Assembly (NCBI GenBank): GCA_035550515.1
Contig: DASZOZ010000062.1
Coordinates: 1-64,000, forward strand
Direction: 5' to 3'
Source of the DNA: DATARH01 sp035550515
GTDB taxonomy: Bacteria; Pseudomonadota; Alphaproteobacteria; ATCC43930; CGMCC-115725
Length of the DNA: 64,000 nucleotides
Shown here: positions 26,327 to 35,338 of the stretch, one piece after another
How positions within the stretch are numbered: the stretch's first letter is position 1
How the letters are laid out: every line of letters begins with the position of its first letter
Translations under genes and position numbers: made by a program
Notes under the pieces: generated by a model
What the model was told of the DNA's origin: nothing
The model's input: only the letters and a program-made list of their open reading frames with translations
The model's database searches: none

Positions 26327-27469
26327 TCACACCGCCTCTTCTTCCTTGATCCAGGCGGCGAGCAGCTCCCAGATCACGGCGAGGAGGATCGGCCCGAGGA
26401 AGACGCCGGTAATCCCGTAGGCGAGGGTGCCGCCGATGACGCCGATCAGAATCACCAGCATCGGCGTCTTCAGACCCCGCCCCATCACAAAGGGACGCAA
26501 AATGTTATCGATCAGCGCGACCGGCACCATGTAGATCGTGAACAGGATCACCGCGGTCGGCGCCATCGTGAACCATGCCCAGATGATCAGCGGGATCAGG
26601 ATGATCCCGGCGCCGATCTGGATGATCCCGAAGATCAGCACGCCTGAGGTGATCAGACTGGTGCCGGGCACGTGCGCGACCGCCAGCCCGATCCCGGCGA
26701 GCAATGCCTGCAGCGCCGAGATGCCGACCACGCCGCGCGACACCGTACGGATCGTCGCGCCGGCAAGCGCGACGAATTCCTCGCCGCGCCGCAGGGCCAG
26801 CCGTCCCGACAGTCGGTTGATCGCCGCGACCAGCGTCGGCGCGGGCGAGAACAGAAAGCCGGCGATGATGATCGCGGCGAAGAACATCAGGATCGCCGCA
26901 CCGGCATTGGCGGCGAGCAGCAGGAAGTTGCCGGCCAGGGGTTTCAGCAACGGGACGAATTGCGCCGCCGCCGCTTCCAGATTGGTCGAGGCCAGTTCGA
27001 GGAAGTCATAGAGCTGGCGGCCGAACAGCGGCCATTCCTTGATGCTTTCCGGCGGCGCCGGCAGCGACAGCGCCGCCAGGTCGAGATGTTCGGAAATCCC
27101 CCGGACGCTCTCGATCAGGTCGAGCACCAGCCAGCTTGCCGGGCCGATGACGACCACCAGGCTGATTAGCGTCACCACCGCCGCCGCCACATGACGGCGG
27201 TTGCCGAGCCAGCGCGACAGGCGCTCGAACACCGGGTAAAGCGCGACCGTCAGGATCACGCTCCAGATCACCACCGTAATGAAGGGCTGGATCAGAACGA
27301 AGGAGGCGTAGAGCAGCAGCGCCAGCGCCCCGAAACGCAGGCCGATCTCAAGCAGGTTCTGCTCGTGCCGGTCGAGCTCCGGGAGCGGCGCCGCGGGCTC
27401 GGCCGCGGGGCTGGGATCGGCCGGGCGGCGTCGCCGGCTCGGTGCGGTGCGTTGCTCCGGGGCCGCCAT
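26327..27469 (-). CDS. AI-2E family (PF01594) membrane permease, copy 1
   Basis: This polytopic membrane protein of 380 residues opens with a cytoplasmic Pro/Arg-rich head, then paired helices (FGALALLLYASFVLIQPFIT), a central soluble-looking segment, and the C-terminal helical bundle with LGPILLAVIWELLAAW, characteristic of the AI-2E/YdiK/PerM group. These proteins are poorly characterised; roles proposed for family members include signal export and Na+/H+ exchange. AGGAG sits before the ATG at 27469. The gene starts 8 bp after ppk2, implying cotranscription. A second paralogue lies at 36225-37361. Confidence 0.87.
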   Translation of the reverse strand: MAAPEQRTAPSRRRRPADPSPAAEPAAPLPELDRHEQNLLEIGLRFGALALLLYASFVLIQPFITVVIWSVILTVALYPVFERLSRWLGNRRHVAAAVVTLISLVVVIGPASWLVLDLIESVRGISEHLDLAALSLPAPPESIKEWPLFGRQLYDFLELASTNLEAAAAQFVPLLKPLAGNFLLLAANAGAAILMFFAAIIIAGFLFSPAPTLVAAINRLSGRLALRRGEEFVALAGATIRTVSRGVVGISALQALLAGIGLAVAHVPGTSLITSGVLIFGIIQIGAGIILIPLIIWAWFTMAPTAVILFTIYMVPVALIDNILRPFVMGRGLKTPMLVILIGVIGGTLAYGITGVFLGPILLAVIWELLAAWIKEEEAV

Positions 27470-27477
27470 GCAAGCTC

Positions 27478-28251
27478 CTAATAGATTTCGGGCACGAAGC
27501 GCCGCCCGCTGAGGCCGATCTCCGGATCGTAATGATCCTTTGCCGAGCGTTTTGGCAGCTTGATCTTGTCGCGCGGTACGTCTCCGACCGGGATGAGGCT
27601 CAACAAATGGGCGATGCAGTTGAGCCGCGCCTTTTTCTTGTCGTCGGAGCGAATGATGTACCAGGGGGTTTCCGGCGTGTCGGTCACGAGCAGCATCTCG
27701 TCGCGCGCGCGGGTGTAATCGTCCCAGCGCTGCCAGGACTCGATGTCCATCGGACTGAGCTTCCACTGCCGCAACGGGTCTTCGATGCGCGCCTCGAAAC
27801 GGCGGGTCTGCTCCTCCTTGCTCACTTCCAGCCAATACTTGACCAGGACGATGCCGCCCTCGACGATGGTGCGCTCGGAAAAGGGCAGGATCCGCAAAAA
27901 GCCGGCATGCTGCGCCTCGGTGCAGAACCCCATCACGCGCTCGACCCCGAGGCGGTTGTACCAGCTGCGGTCGAAGATCACGATTTCCCCGGCGGCCGGG
28001 AAATGCGTGATGTAGCGCTGGATATACATCTGCGTCTTTTCGCGGTCCGACGGCGCCGGCAGCGCCGCGACGCGGAACACGCGCGGGCTGACCCGCTCGG
28101 TGATCGCCTTGATCGTGCCGCCCTTGCCGGCGGCGTCGCGGCCTTCGAACACGACGATGACGCGCAGGCCTTTATATTTGACCCACTCCTGCAGCTTGCA
28201 GAGGCCCACCTGAAGACGCCGCAATTCCTTCGCGTATTCCTTTTTCTTCAT
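27478..28251 (-). CDS. ppk2: Polyphosphate kinase 2
   Basis: PPK2-family enzyme, 257 residues from the ATG at 28251. Walker A GRDAAGKGG is at 37-45, the lid/Walker B segment FDRSWYNRLGVERVMGF near 93, and the C-terminal half is typical of single-domain PPK2. It moves phosphate between polyphosphate and nucleoside diphosphates. A stronger ribosome site (GGAGGA) precedes this internal ATG than the upstream in-frame ATG at 28269, which would add six residues. The start is followed by a basic, helix-forming MKKKEYAKELRRL, usual for the family. It forms an operon with the AI-2E permease downstream. Confidence 0.92.
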   Translation of the reverse strand: MKKKEYAKELRRLQVGLCKLQEWVKYKGLRVIVVFEGRDAAGKGGTIKAITERVSPRVFRVAALPAPSDREKTQMYIQRYITHFPAAGEIVIFDRSWYNRLGVERVMGFCTEAQHAGFLRILPFSERTIVEGGIVLVKYWLEVSKEEQTRRFEARIEDPLRQWKLSPMDIESWQRWDDYTRARDEMLLVTDTPETPWYIIRSDDKKKARLNCIAHLLSLIPVGDVPRDKIKLPKRSAKDHYDPEIGLSGRRFVPEIY

Positions 28252-28411
28252 CGCGAGGTCCTCCGACATGGCGGCGGAACGGTCGCCGCGACCGTGCGCG
28301 ACACGCGCTACCGCAGGTTCAATCTGATGCTAAATACGACGACGGTGTCGCGCCGTCACATTGATTTGCGTCGACCGGCAGTCCGCATCCCGGGGCGAGG
28401 CCTCGGGCCGG

Positions 28412-29524
28412 CTATCCGGCGGTGCGTCCGAGCGTGTGGCGGAAGACGATTGCCGCGGTCAGCAGCAACACCGCCCCCGCCTGGTGCGCCGCCGCGAGCG
28501 GCACCGGCACCACCAGCAGCAAGGTCGAAATCCCCAGCGAAACCTGCAGCAGCGCGGCGGCCAGCAGCGCGTGCAGCGCAAGGCGTGCCGGGCGGGGCAG
28601 GGACGCGCGCACCCCCGCCAGCCACAATCCGACGACCGCGCCGGCCGTCGTCTCCGCGAGCAGGCGGTGATCGAACTGCACCGCGGGGATGTTCTCGAAC
28701 CAGTTGCGGATAAACGGCGAGAGCTGCGCGTAGCCCGCCGGCACGAACCGGCCGTCCATCAACGGAAAGGTATTGTAGGTCAGCCCGGCGTTGAGCCCGG
28801 CGACAAACCCGCCGGCGACGATGGTCACGGCGACGAGCGCCAGCAACGCTTCGCCGGCGCGGCGCCAAGCCCAGCCCCCACTCCGACCGTCCCGCGCTTG
28901 CGGGGGAGGGGAATGGCCGACGCCAGCGACAGCGGTGGGGGCCAGCAGCCCCAGCGCCGTCCACAGCGTCGCCGCGTAGATCACCAGCGCCAGCGCAAGA
29001 TGCGCGGTCAGCCGGTATTGGCTGACCTCGATCCGGCCGGCGAGACCGCTTTCGACCATCCACCAGCCGAGCGCGCCCTGGGCCGCGCCCAGCCCGAAAA
29101 TCCCGGCAAGCGGCCCGGCGAGCCGCCGCGGCACCCGTCCTCGCAGCAGGAAATACAGGAACGGCAGCAGGTAGACAAAGCCGATCAGCCGCCCCCACAG
29201 CCGGTGGACGTATTCCCACAGATAGATCGTCTTGAACGCGGCGAGGCTCATGCCGGTGTTCATCAGCCGGTATTGCGCGGTCTGCTGGTATTTGGCGAAT
29301 TCCGCCTGCCAGTCGGCGGCCGAGAGCGGCGGGACGGCCCCCATCACCGGCTGCCACTCGGTGATCGACAGCCCCGACCAGGTGAGCCGGGTGACGCCGC
29401 CGATCACCACCATCGCAAAGATCATCGCGCAGCAGACGAGGAGCCAGACGGCCACTGCCGTTGTGTCCGCCCTGGCGGCGCGCGCCGCGTCGTCGCGCGG
29501 CTTGCTGAGGCTCGTCGAGACCAT
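28412..29524 (-). CDS. ctaA: Heme A synthase (COX15/CtaA type 2)
   Basis: A membrane protein of 370 residues with eight hydrophobic helices and the conserved histidines of the two heme sites (EYVHRLWGRLIGF in the first half; VQFDHRLLAE and AAHQAGAVLLL in the second). GGVTRLTWSGLSITEW is the family hallmark loop. It oxidises the heme O methyl group to make heme A for cytochrome aa3 oxidase. The length and lack of the cysteine pair place it in the alphaproteobacterial/mitochondrial type 2 class. A hydrophilic insert around residue 200 (GHSPPPQARDGR) is unusual but sits in an inter-helix loop. Confidence 0.94.
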   Translation of the reverse strand: MVSTSLSKPRDDAARAARADTTAVAVWLLVCCAMIFAMVVIGGVTRLTWSGLSITEWQPVMGAVPPLSAADWQAEFAKYQQTAQYRLMNTGMSLAAFKTIYLWEYVHRLWGRLIGFVYLLPFLYFLLRGRVPRRLAGPLAGIFGLGAAQGALGWWMVESGLAGRIEVSQYRLTAHLALALVIYAATLWTALGLLAPTAVAGVGHSPPPQARDGRSGGWAWRRAGEALLALVAVTIVAGGFVAGLNAGLTYNTFPLMDGRFVPAGYAQLSPFIRNWFENIPAVQFDHRLLAETTAGAVVGLWLAGVRASLPRPARLALHALLAAALLQVSLGISTLLLVVPVPLAAAHQAGAVLLLTAAIVFRHTLGRTAG

Positions 29525-29582
29525 GGCCGATCTATGACCCGCCCGGCGGCGGTGCGGCAATGGCGATCATGCCGCAGCCCCT

Positions 29583-30050
29583 TCAGCCTTCCCGGGCCAT
29601 CGCATCGAGGCAGCCTTGGAGGATGTACGCCGCCGCCACCTTGTCGACGATTTCCGCGCGACGCTTGCGGGTCATGTCGGCGGCGATCATCTCGCGCGTC
29701 ACCGCGGCGGTCGACAGCCGCTCGTCCCACAGCAGCACCGGCAGGTCGCGCAGCGTCAGCAGGTTGCGGGCGAAGGCGCGCACCGATTGCGTGCGCGGGC
29801 TGTCGCGCCCGTCGAGCGCCAGCGGCAGGCCGATCACCAGCCCGCCCGCCGCGTGCCGGTCGACCAGCGCCAGCAGCGCCGCCAGATCGTCGCGAAACCG
29901 GCGGCGGCGGATCGTGTCGAGCGGGCTGGCGATCTTGCACCGCGTGTCGCTGAGCGCGAGGCCGATGGTCTTCGTGCCGACATCGAGCCCCATCAGGCGC
30001 CGCCCTTGCGGCACCGCCGCCGCCAATGTCGCGGGGTTGTCGACAATCAT
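29583..30050 (-). CDS. ruvX: Putative pre-16S rRNA nuclease / Holliday junction resolvase-like YqgF
   Basis: A RuvX/YqgF protein of 155 residues with an RNase H-like fold. The first acidic strand is GLDVGTKTIGLALSD (Asp23 region), the second is LVIGLPLALDG, with DERLSTAAVTREM and the last Asp in VDKVAAAYILQ. It is essential in many bacteria for 16S rRNA 5'-end maturation. It is divergent from gatC across 51 bp, the standard alphaproteobacterial arrangement. Confidence 0.93.
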   Translation of the reverse strand: MIVDNPATLAAAVPQGRRLMGLDVGTKTIGLALSDTRCKIASPLDTIRRRRFRDDLAALLALVDRHAAGGLVIGLPLALDGRDSPRTQSVRAFARNLLTLRDLPVLLWDERLSTAAVTREMIAADMTRKRRAEIVDKVAAAYILQGCLDAMAREG

Positions 30051-30101
30051 GGCCGATGATAGCGTGAGGCTGCCGATTTTGCCGCGAAAGACACCGAAAA
30101 C

Positions 30102-30389
30102 ATGGCGTTGGACAAGGCCACCGTGGCGCGCATCGCCACGCTGGCGCGCATACGCGTCGCCGAGGACCAGCTCGAACCGCTCGCCACTGAGCTGAGCGGC
30201 ATCCTCGATTGGGTCGAGCAGTTGATGGCGGTCGACACCGAAAACGTGCCGCCGATGACCAGCGTCGCCGAGATGACGCTGCCGCTGCGCGACGATGTCG
30301 TGACCGACGGCGGGAACCGCGAGGCCGTGCTCGGCAACGCCCCGCGCCCGGCGCGCGGCTTCTACGCCGTGCCCAAGGTGGTCGAGTGA
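30102..30389 (+). CDS. gatC: Asp/Glu-tRNA amidotransferase subunit C
   Basis: GatC at its normal size of 95 residues. It reads MALDKATVARIATLARI, then LATELSGILDWVEQL and VPPMTSV, with RDDVVTDGG toward the C-terminus. It wraps around and stabilises GatA in the GatCAB complex that converts misacylated Glu-tRNA(Gln) and Asp-tRNA(Asn) to the correct amides. Its stop overlaps the gatA GTG by four bases (GTGA). Confidence 0.96.
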   Translation: MALDKATVARIATLARIRVAEDQLEPLATELSGILDWVEQLMAVDTENVPPMTSVAEMTLPLRDDVVTDGGNREAVLGNAPRPARGFYAVPKVVE

Positions 30390-31867
30390 GCGCGCTCACC
30401 GGCCTGACCCTGGCCGAGGCGCGCGACGGGCTGAGAGGCAAACGGTTCTCCGCCCGCGAGCTGGCCGCCGCCTATAACGCCGCGGTCGAGCGGGTCGCGC
30501 CGCTCAACGCCTTCGTCACCGCCACCCCCGAGCGGGCGCTGGACATGGCCGCCGCCGCCGATGCGCGGCTCGCCCGGGGCGAGGCGCTGCCGCTCGACGG
30601 CATTCCGCTCGCGGTCAAGGATCTGTTCTGCACCAAGGGTGTGCTGACCACCGCCGCGTCGCACATCCTCGACGGCTTTGTGCCGCCCTACGAATCGACC
30701 GTCACCGAGAAGCTGTGGGCCGCCGGGGCGGTGATGCTGGGCAAGACCAACATGGACGAGTTCGCGATGGGCTCGTCGACCACGACCAGTTATTACGGCC
30801 CGACCGAGAACCCGTGGCGCCGCAAAAACCACGCGGGCGACAACCGGCCGCTGGTGCCGGGCGGCTCCTCGGGCGGTTCGGCGGCGGCGGTGGCGGCGCG
30901 CGCCGCGCTCGGCGCGACGGGCACCGACACCGGCGGCTCGATCCGCCAGCCGGCAAGCTTCTGCGGCATCGTCGGGCTGAAGCCGACCTATGGCCGCTGC
31001 TCGCGCTGGGGCGTCGTCGCCTTCGCCTCGTCGCTCGACCACCCCGGCCCGATGACGCGCACGGTGCGCGATGCCGCGCTCATGCTCGGCGCGATGGCCG
31101 GCCACGACCCGCGCGACTCCACCTCCGCCCCGCTGCCCGTGCCCGATTACGCGGCGGCGCTGACCGGCGATGTCCGCGGCCTCAAGATCGGCATCCCCAA
31201 GGAATACCGGATCGACGGCATGGCCGGCGAGATCGAGGCCCTGTGGCAGGCCGGGATCGCCTGGCTCAAGGACGCCGGCGCCGAGCCGGTCGAGATTTCG
31301 CTGCCGATGACCAAATACGCGCTGCCGGCGTATTACGTGATCGCGCCCGCGGAAGCGTCCTCGAACCTCGCGCGCTATGACGGCGTCAAGTTCGGCCTGC
31401 GCGTCGACGGCGACAGCCTCGACGACATGTACGAAAAGACCCGCGCCGCCGGTTTTGGCGGCGAGGTGCGGCGCCGGGTGCTGATCGGCACCTATGTGCT
31501 GTCCGCCGGGTATTACGACGCCTATTACTTGAAGGCACAGCGCGTGCGGACGCTGATCGCCCGCGATTTCGCCGCCGCCTTCGAGAAATGCGACTGCATC
31601 CTGACCCCGACCGCGCCTTCGGCCGCCTTTGCCATCGGCGAGAAGGCGGACGACCCGGTGGCGATGTATCTGAACGACGTGTTCACGGTGCCGGCCGACC
31701 TCGCCGGCCTGCCGGCGATCTCGGTGCCGGCCGGGCTGTCGGACGGCCTGCCGCTCGGCCTGCAGGTCATCGGCCGCGCCTTCGACGAGGCGATGGTGCT
31801 GCGCGTCGGCCAGGTGCTGGAAACCGCCGCGCAGTTCACCCATGTTCCGAGCTTCCTGGCCGGATAG
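30386..31867 (+). CDS. gatA: Asp/Glu-tRNA amidotransferase subunit A (amidase)
   Basis: An amidase-signature protein of 493 residues. The catalytic triad is readable: Lys78 (PLAVKDLF), cis-Ser161 in PGGSSGGS and nucleophile Ser185 in GTDTGGSIRQPA. It hydrolyses glutamine and channels ammonia to GatB. The GTG at 30386 overlaps the gatC stop and gives the usual N-terminus (LTGLTLAEARDGLRGKRFSA). Longer in-frame starts upstream are inside gatC. Confidence 0.96.
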   Translation: MSALTGLTLAEARDGLRGKRFSARELAAAYNAAVERVAPLNAFVTATPERALDMAAAADARLARGEALPLDGIPLAVKDLFCTKGVLTTAASHILDGFVPPYESTVTEKLWAAGAVMLGKTNMDEFAMGSSTTTSYYGPTENPWRRKNHAGDNRPLVPGGSSGGSAAAVAARAALGATGTDTGGSIRQPASFCGIVGLKPTYGRCSRWGVVAFASSLDHPGPMTRTVRDAALMLGAMAGHDPRDSTSAPLPVPDYAAALTGDVRGLKIGIPKEYRIDGMAGEIEALWQAGIAWLKDAGAEPVEISLPMTKYALPAYYVIAPAEASSNLARYDGVKFGLRVDGDSLDDMYEKTRAAGFGGEVRRRVLIGTYVLSAGYYDAYYLKAQRVRTLIARDFAAAFEKCDCILTPTAPSAAFAIGEKADDPVAMYLNDVFTVPADLAGLPAISVPAGLSDGLPLGLQVIGRAFDEAMVLRVGQVLETAAQFTHVPSFLAG

Positions 31868-31924
31868 GTGATCAGCGAGCCTCGAAGGACGCACAATGTC
31901 CCCGCAGCAAGAAGCTCTTAGACC

Positions 31925-33397
31925 ATGACCATGCCGATCGAAGGCCGGACCGGGGAGTGGGAAGTCGTCATCGGGCTCGAGGTGCATGCCCAGGTGGTGG
32001 CGCAGGCGAAGCTGTTCTCGGGCGCGGCGACCGCGTTCGGCGCCGAGCCGAACACCCAGGTATCGACCGTCGACGCCGCGTTTCCCGGCATGCTGCCGGT
32101 GATCAACCGGCATTGCGTCGAGCAGGCGGTGAGGACCGGGCTCGGCCTCAACGCGCAGATCAACCTGCACAGCGTGTTCGACCGCAAGAACTACTTCTAC
32201 CCGGACCTGCCGGCCGGCTACCAGATCTCGCAATACCAGCAGCCGATCGTCGGCCGCGGCCGCGTCGAGATCGAGATGCCGGACGGCACGACGCGGGCGA
32301 TCGGCATCACCCGGCTGCATCTGGAGCAGGACGCCGGCAAGAGCCTGCACGACCAGCACCCGCGCGACACTTATGTCGACCTCAACCGCGCCGGCATCGG
32401 GCTGATGGAGATCGTCTCCGAGCCCGATTTGCGCTCGGCCGAGGAGGCCGGCATCTATCTGCGCAAGCTGCGCTCGATCCTCCGGTATCTCGGCACCTGC
32501 GACGGCAACATGGAGGAAGGGTCGCTGCGCTGCGACTGCAATGTCTCGGTGCGCAAGCCGGGCGCACCGTTCGGCACGCGCTGCGAGATCAAGAACCTCA
32601 ACTCGGTGCGCTTTGTGATGCAGGCGATCGAGGTCGAGGCGCGCCGCCAGGTCGGCATCATCGAAGACGGCGGCACGATCGCCCAGGAGACCCGGCTGTT
32701 CGATACCGCGCGCGGCCAGACCCGGCCGATGCGCTCCAAGGAAAACGATTACGACTACCGCTATTTCCCCGATCCCGACCTGCTGCCGCTGGTGCTCGAC
32801 CCCACCTGGGTGGCCGGGCTGAAGGCCGCGCTGCCCGAGCTGCCCGACGCCAAGCGCGCCCGCTTCCAGCGCGATTTCGGCCTCGGCGCGGAGGAGGCGG
32901 GTGTGCTCACCGCCGAGCGCGCGACCGCCGAGTTCTTCGAGGCGGTCGTCGGCCACGGAGCGCCGGGCGGCCGCGGCCGCGGCCCCAAGGCGGCCGCCAA
33001 TTGGGTCACCGGCGACCTGTTCGGCGCGCTCAACAAAAAGGGGCTCGGCATCGAGGATTCACCGGTGTCCGCGCCTGCCTTGGGCGCCCTCATCGATCTG
33101 ATCGCCGACGGCACGATCTCCGGGCGGATCGCCAAGGACGTCTTCGCCGAGATGGTCGAGACCGGCGGCGACCCGGCGGCGATCGTCGCGGCCAAGGGGC
33201 TGCGCCAGGTTACCGACACCGGCGCGATCGAGGCCGCGGTCGACGCCGCGCTCGCCGCCAGCCCGGCGCAGGTCGCGCAATACGCGGCCAACCCCAAAAT
33301 CCTCGGCTTTTTTGTCGGCCAGGTCATGAAGGCGACCCAGGGCAAGGCCAACCCCGCCCTGGTCAACGAGCTGCTCAGGAAGAAGCTCGGCGGCTGA
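31925..33397 (+). CDS. gatB: Asp/Glu-tRNA amidotransferase subunit B
   Basis: GatB at standard length, 490 residues. The catalytic kinase-like cradle begins WEVVIGLEVHAQV, with FDRKNYFYPDLPAGYQISQ, RLHLEQDAGKSLHD and DLNRAGIGLMEIVSEPD; the C-terminal helical/tail domain recognises tRNA (VTGDLFGALNK, GFFVGQVMKATQGKANP). It phosphorylates the tRNA-bound Glu or Asp and then amidates it. It follows gatA after 57 bp and is the last gene of the operon. Confidence 0.97.
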   Translation: MTMPIEGRTGEWEVVIGLEVHAQVVAQAKLFSGAATAFGAEPNTQVSTVDAAFPGMLPVINRHCVEQAVRTGLGLNAQINLHSVFDRKNYFYPDLPAGYQISQYQQPIVGRGRVEIEMPDGTTRAIGITRLHLEQDAGKSLHDQHPRDTYVDLNRAGIGLMEIVSEPDLRSAEEAGIYLRKLRSILRYLGTCDGNMEEGSLRCDCNVSVRKPGAPFGTRCEIKNLNSVRFVMQAIEVEARRQVGIIEDGGTIAQETRLFDTARGQTRPMRSKENDYDYRYFPDPDLLPLVLDPTWVAGLKAALPELPDAKRARFQRDFGLGAEEAGVLTAERATAEFFEAVVGHGAPGGRGRGPKAAANWVTGDLFGALNKKGLGIEDSPVSAPALGALIDLIADGTISGRIAKDVFAEMVETGGDPAAIVAAKGLRQVTDTGAIEAAVDAALAASPAQVAQYAANPKILGFFVGQVMKATQGKANPALVNELLRKKLGG

Positions 33398-33400
33398 AGG

Positions 33401-33444
33401 TGGGTTGCGCTGCGTTTAACCTGGGTTGAGCGCAGCGCAACCCA
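33401..33444. repeat. 14-bp perfect inverted repeat (hairpin) downstream of gatB
   Basis: TGGGTTGCGCTGCG (33401-33414) pairs perfectly with CGCAGCGCAACCCA (33431-33444) across a 16-nt loop. It starts four bases after the gatB stop and precedes the 3' end of the convergent gene at 33454. There is no T-tract, so it may be a palindromic intergenic repeat or an RNA-stabilising 3' hairpin rather than a true terminator. TGGGTTG also occurs again in the loop. Confidence 0.7.
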
Positions 33445-33453
33445 TCGGACGGT

Positions 33454-33678
33454 TCAGAAGGTGCCGAGCACGCGGCCCGTCCCGGGTTTCAGCCCGAGAT
33501 CGGCGACGCTGTCCTCGGTCAACGGGCCGACGGATGTCGGCCTGCCGCCGGGGACCGTATCGCGCGCAACGGCAAAGGCTTCGTCGGAATCACTGACCGC
33601 GGCCGCGACGATGCGCCGCCGCAGATTACCGCCGCTTGCCGCATCGGGCCCCGTTACCAGCATCATCCAGCCCTTCAT
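33454..33678 (-). CDS. Small conserved-looking protein of unknown function (74 aa)
   Basis: A 74-residue soluble protein beginning MKGWMMLVTGPDAASGG and containing RRRIVAAAVSDSDEAF. The start is well supported: GGAGGT lies eight bases before the ATG at 33678. The family was not recognised. The first residues look like a short beta-strand/loop unit. It converges on gatB with the hairpin between them, and is followed on the same strand upstream by a dienelactone hydrolase gene. Confidence 0.6.
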   Translation of the reverse strand: MKGWMMLVTGPDAASGGNLRRRIVAAAVSDSDEAFAVARDTVPGGRPTSVGPLTEDSVADLGLKPGTGRVLGTF

Positions 33679-33768
33679 GGGTTTACCTCCGGTTTTCGTC
33701 ACCCACAGCATAGCACGGGCTCAAGGCAGCCGCTCACCGGCGCCCCGAGCACCTGGCCGCGAAAACCG

Positions 33769-34680
33769 CTAAGCCTTTCCGCCAGTCGCCCCGTCCCGCA
33801 GGTATTTGTTGAACCAGTCGAGGGTGCGCTGCCAGGCCTCCTTGGCGGCGGCTTCGTCGTAGCGCGGGGTAGTGTCGTTGTGGAAGCCGTGATTGGCGCC
33901 CTTGTAGATATGGCCTTCATGCGTCACGCCGGCCGCGGTCAGCGCCTTGTCGAAGGCCGGCCAGCCGTCGGTGATCCGGGTGTCGAGCTCGCCGTATTGG
34001 GCGTTGATCGGCGCCTTGATCTTGGCGGTGTCCTCGGGTTTGGGCTGCGCGCCGTAGAACGGCACGCCCGCCGCGAGGTCGCTCCCCATCCGCACCGCGA
34101 GCTGGTTGACCACACCGCCGCCAAAGCAGAAGCCGACCGCGCCGAGCTTGCCGGTGCCGTCGGGCCGCGCCTTCAGCCATTTTGCCGAGGCTTCCATGTC
34201 GTTGAGCACCTTGGCGCGGTCGAGCTGACCGAACAGCGCGACCGCCTTTTCCTCGTCGCCCGGATAGCCGCCGAGCGTCGTCAGCGCATCGGGGGCAAAG
34301 GCGATGAAATCGGCGACCGCCAAGCGCCGGGCGACATCTTCGATATAGGGGTTGAGCCCGCGGTTCTCGTGGACGACCAGCACGACCGGCAGCTTCTTGT
34401 CGTTGGCCGGCCGGACGAGGTAGCCCTTGATCGTGCCGTTGCCGTTCGGCGACGACACCGTTTCGGTCGCGCTCTTGATGCGCTTGTCGTCGGGCGGCAC
34501 CTGGATCGCCCAGGCGTAATTCGGCCGCAGCATCTGGAACAAGGCCGCCGCGGTCAGGCCGCCGACCGCGAACCGCTCGGCGCCGCGCAGAAACCCGCGC
34601 CGGTCGATGCCGCCATGCACATAGCGGTTGAGCAGATCGATCAGTTCCTGCGGAAAATCGGATGCCTTCTTCCGTTCCAC
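33769..34680 (-). CDS. Dienelactone hydrolase family protein with a Tat-like leader
   Basis: A 303-residue alpha/beta hydrolase from a GTG at 34680 that has GGGGAGG at good distance. Residues 27-50 contain a twin-arginine pattern (DRRGFLRG followed by a hydrophobic stretch, AVGGLTAAALF), unusually set back about 26 residues from the start. The catalytic triad is Cys185 in GFCFGGG, Asp233 in GELD and His264 in ANHGFHND, so it uses the thiol nucleophile of true dienelactone hydrolases. The predicted site of action is the periplasm. It may act on lactones or esters; the substrate is unknown. An upstream ATG (34719) has no ribosome site. Confidence 0.85.
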   Translation of the reverse strand: MERKKASDFPQELIDLLNRYVHGGIDRRGFLRGAERFAVGGLTAAALFQMLRPNYAWAIQVPPDDKRIKSATETVSSPNGNGTIKGYLVRPANDKKLPVVLVVHENRGLNPYIEDVARRLAVADFIAFAPDALTTLGGYPGDEEKAVALFGQLDRAKVLNDMEASAKWLKARPDGTGKLGAVGFCFGGGVVNQLAVRMGSDLAAGVPFYGAQPKPEDTAKIKAPINAQYGELDTRITDGWPAFDKALTAAGVTHEGHIYKGANHGFHNDTTPRYDEAAAKEAWQRTLDWFNKYLRDGATGGKA

Positions 34681-34743
34681 GATGACCTCCCCGAGCGGCG
34701 CAAGACCGCCGCGTCCCATATCAGTCCCGGTTGCTCGCGGCGA

Positions 34744-35286
34744 TCACTTCTTGGTGTTCCCCGCCTCCTTCCGCAGCCGGTAGACCCCCGGCAGGTTGCG
34801 GTAGCGTTCGGCATAGTCCATGCCGTAGCCGACGACGAACGCATCGGGAATGTCGAAGCCCTTGTAGCGGATGTCGACCGGCTGCGCGCCCGCGACATGC
34901 TTGTGCAGCAGCGCGCAGACGTCGAGGCTCGCCGGCCCCTGCCTGCACAACGCGGCGATCAGGGCGGTGATCGTCAGCCCGGTGTCGACGATGTCCTCGA
35001 CGAGGATGACGTGATGCCCGGCGATGTCGAGTTTCGCCTCGTCCTCGATGACGACATTGCCGGAGGAACGCGCCGCCGGGCCGTAGGACGAGGCACGGAC
35101 GAAGTCGATGACGAACGGGGCCGTGATCTGCCGCATCAGATCGGCGGCGAAGACGGTCGCCCCCTTGAGCACGATCAGCAGCGTCAAGGCGGCGCCCGAA
35201 TGGTCCGCGGAAATCTGTCCGGCGAGCTCGGCGACCCGCTTCTTGATGCGCCGCGCCGAGATCAGCGGGCGAAGCGCCTCACTCAT
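34744..35286 (-). CDS. hpt: Hypoxanthine phosphoribosyltransferase
   Basis: Purine salvage phosphoribosyltransferase, 180 residues. The PRPP motif VILVEDIVDTGLT is at 93-105, LKGATVFAADL near 40 (PPi loop), and YRNLPGVYRL near the C-terminus closes the fold, with DFVRASSYG as the flexible loop. It converts hypoxanthine or guanine and PRPP to IMP or GMP. It lies upstream of the dienelactone hydrolase on the same strand with a 63-bp gap, without functional linkage. Confidence 0.93.
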   Translation of the reverse strand: MSEALRPLISARRIKKRVAELAGQISADHSGAALTLLIVLKGATVFAADLMRQITAPFVIDFVRASSYGPAARSSGNVVIEDEAKLDIAGHHVILVEDIVDTGLTITALIAALCRQGPASLDVCALLHKHVAGAQPVDIRYKGFDIPDAFVVGYGMDYAERYRNLPGVYRLRKEAGNTKK

Positions 35287-35338
35287 CCGGCATCCGCGGC
35301 GGACTGGCTCCGGCGGCCGGGAGTTGATCTCGACGAGA

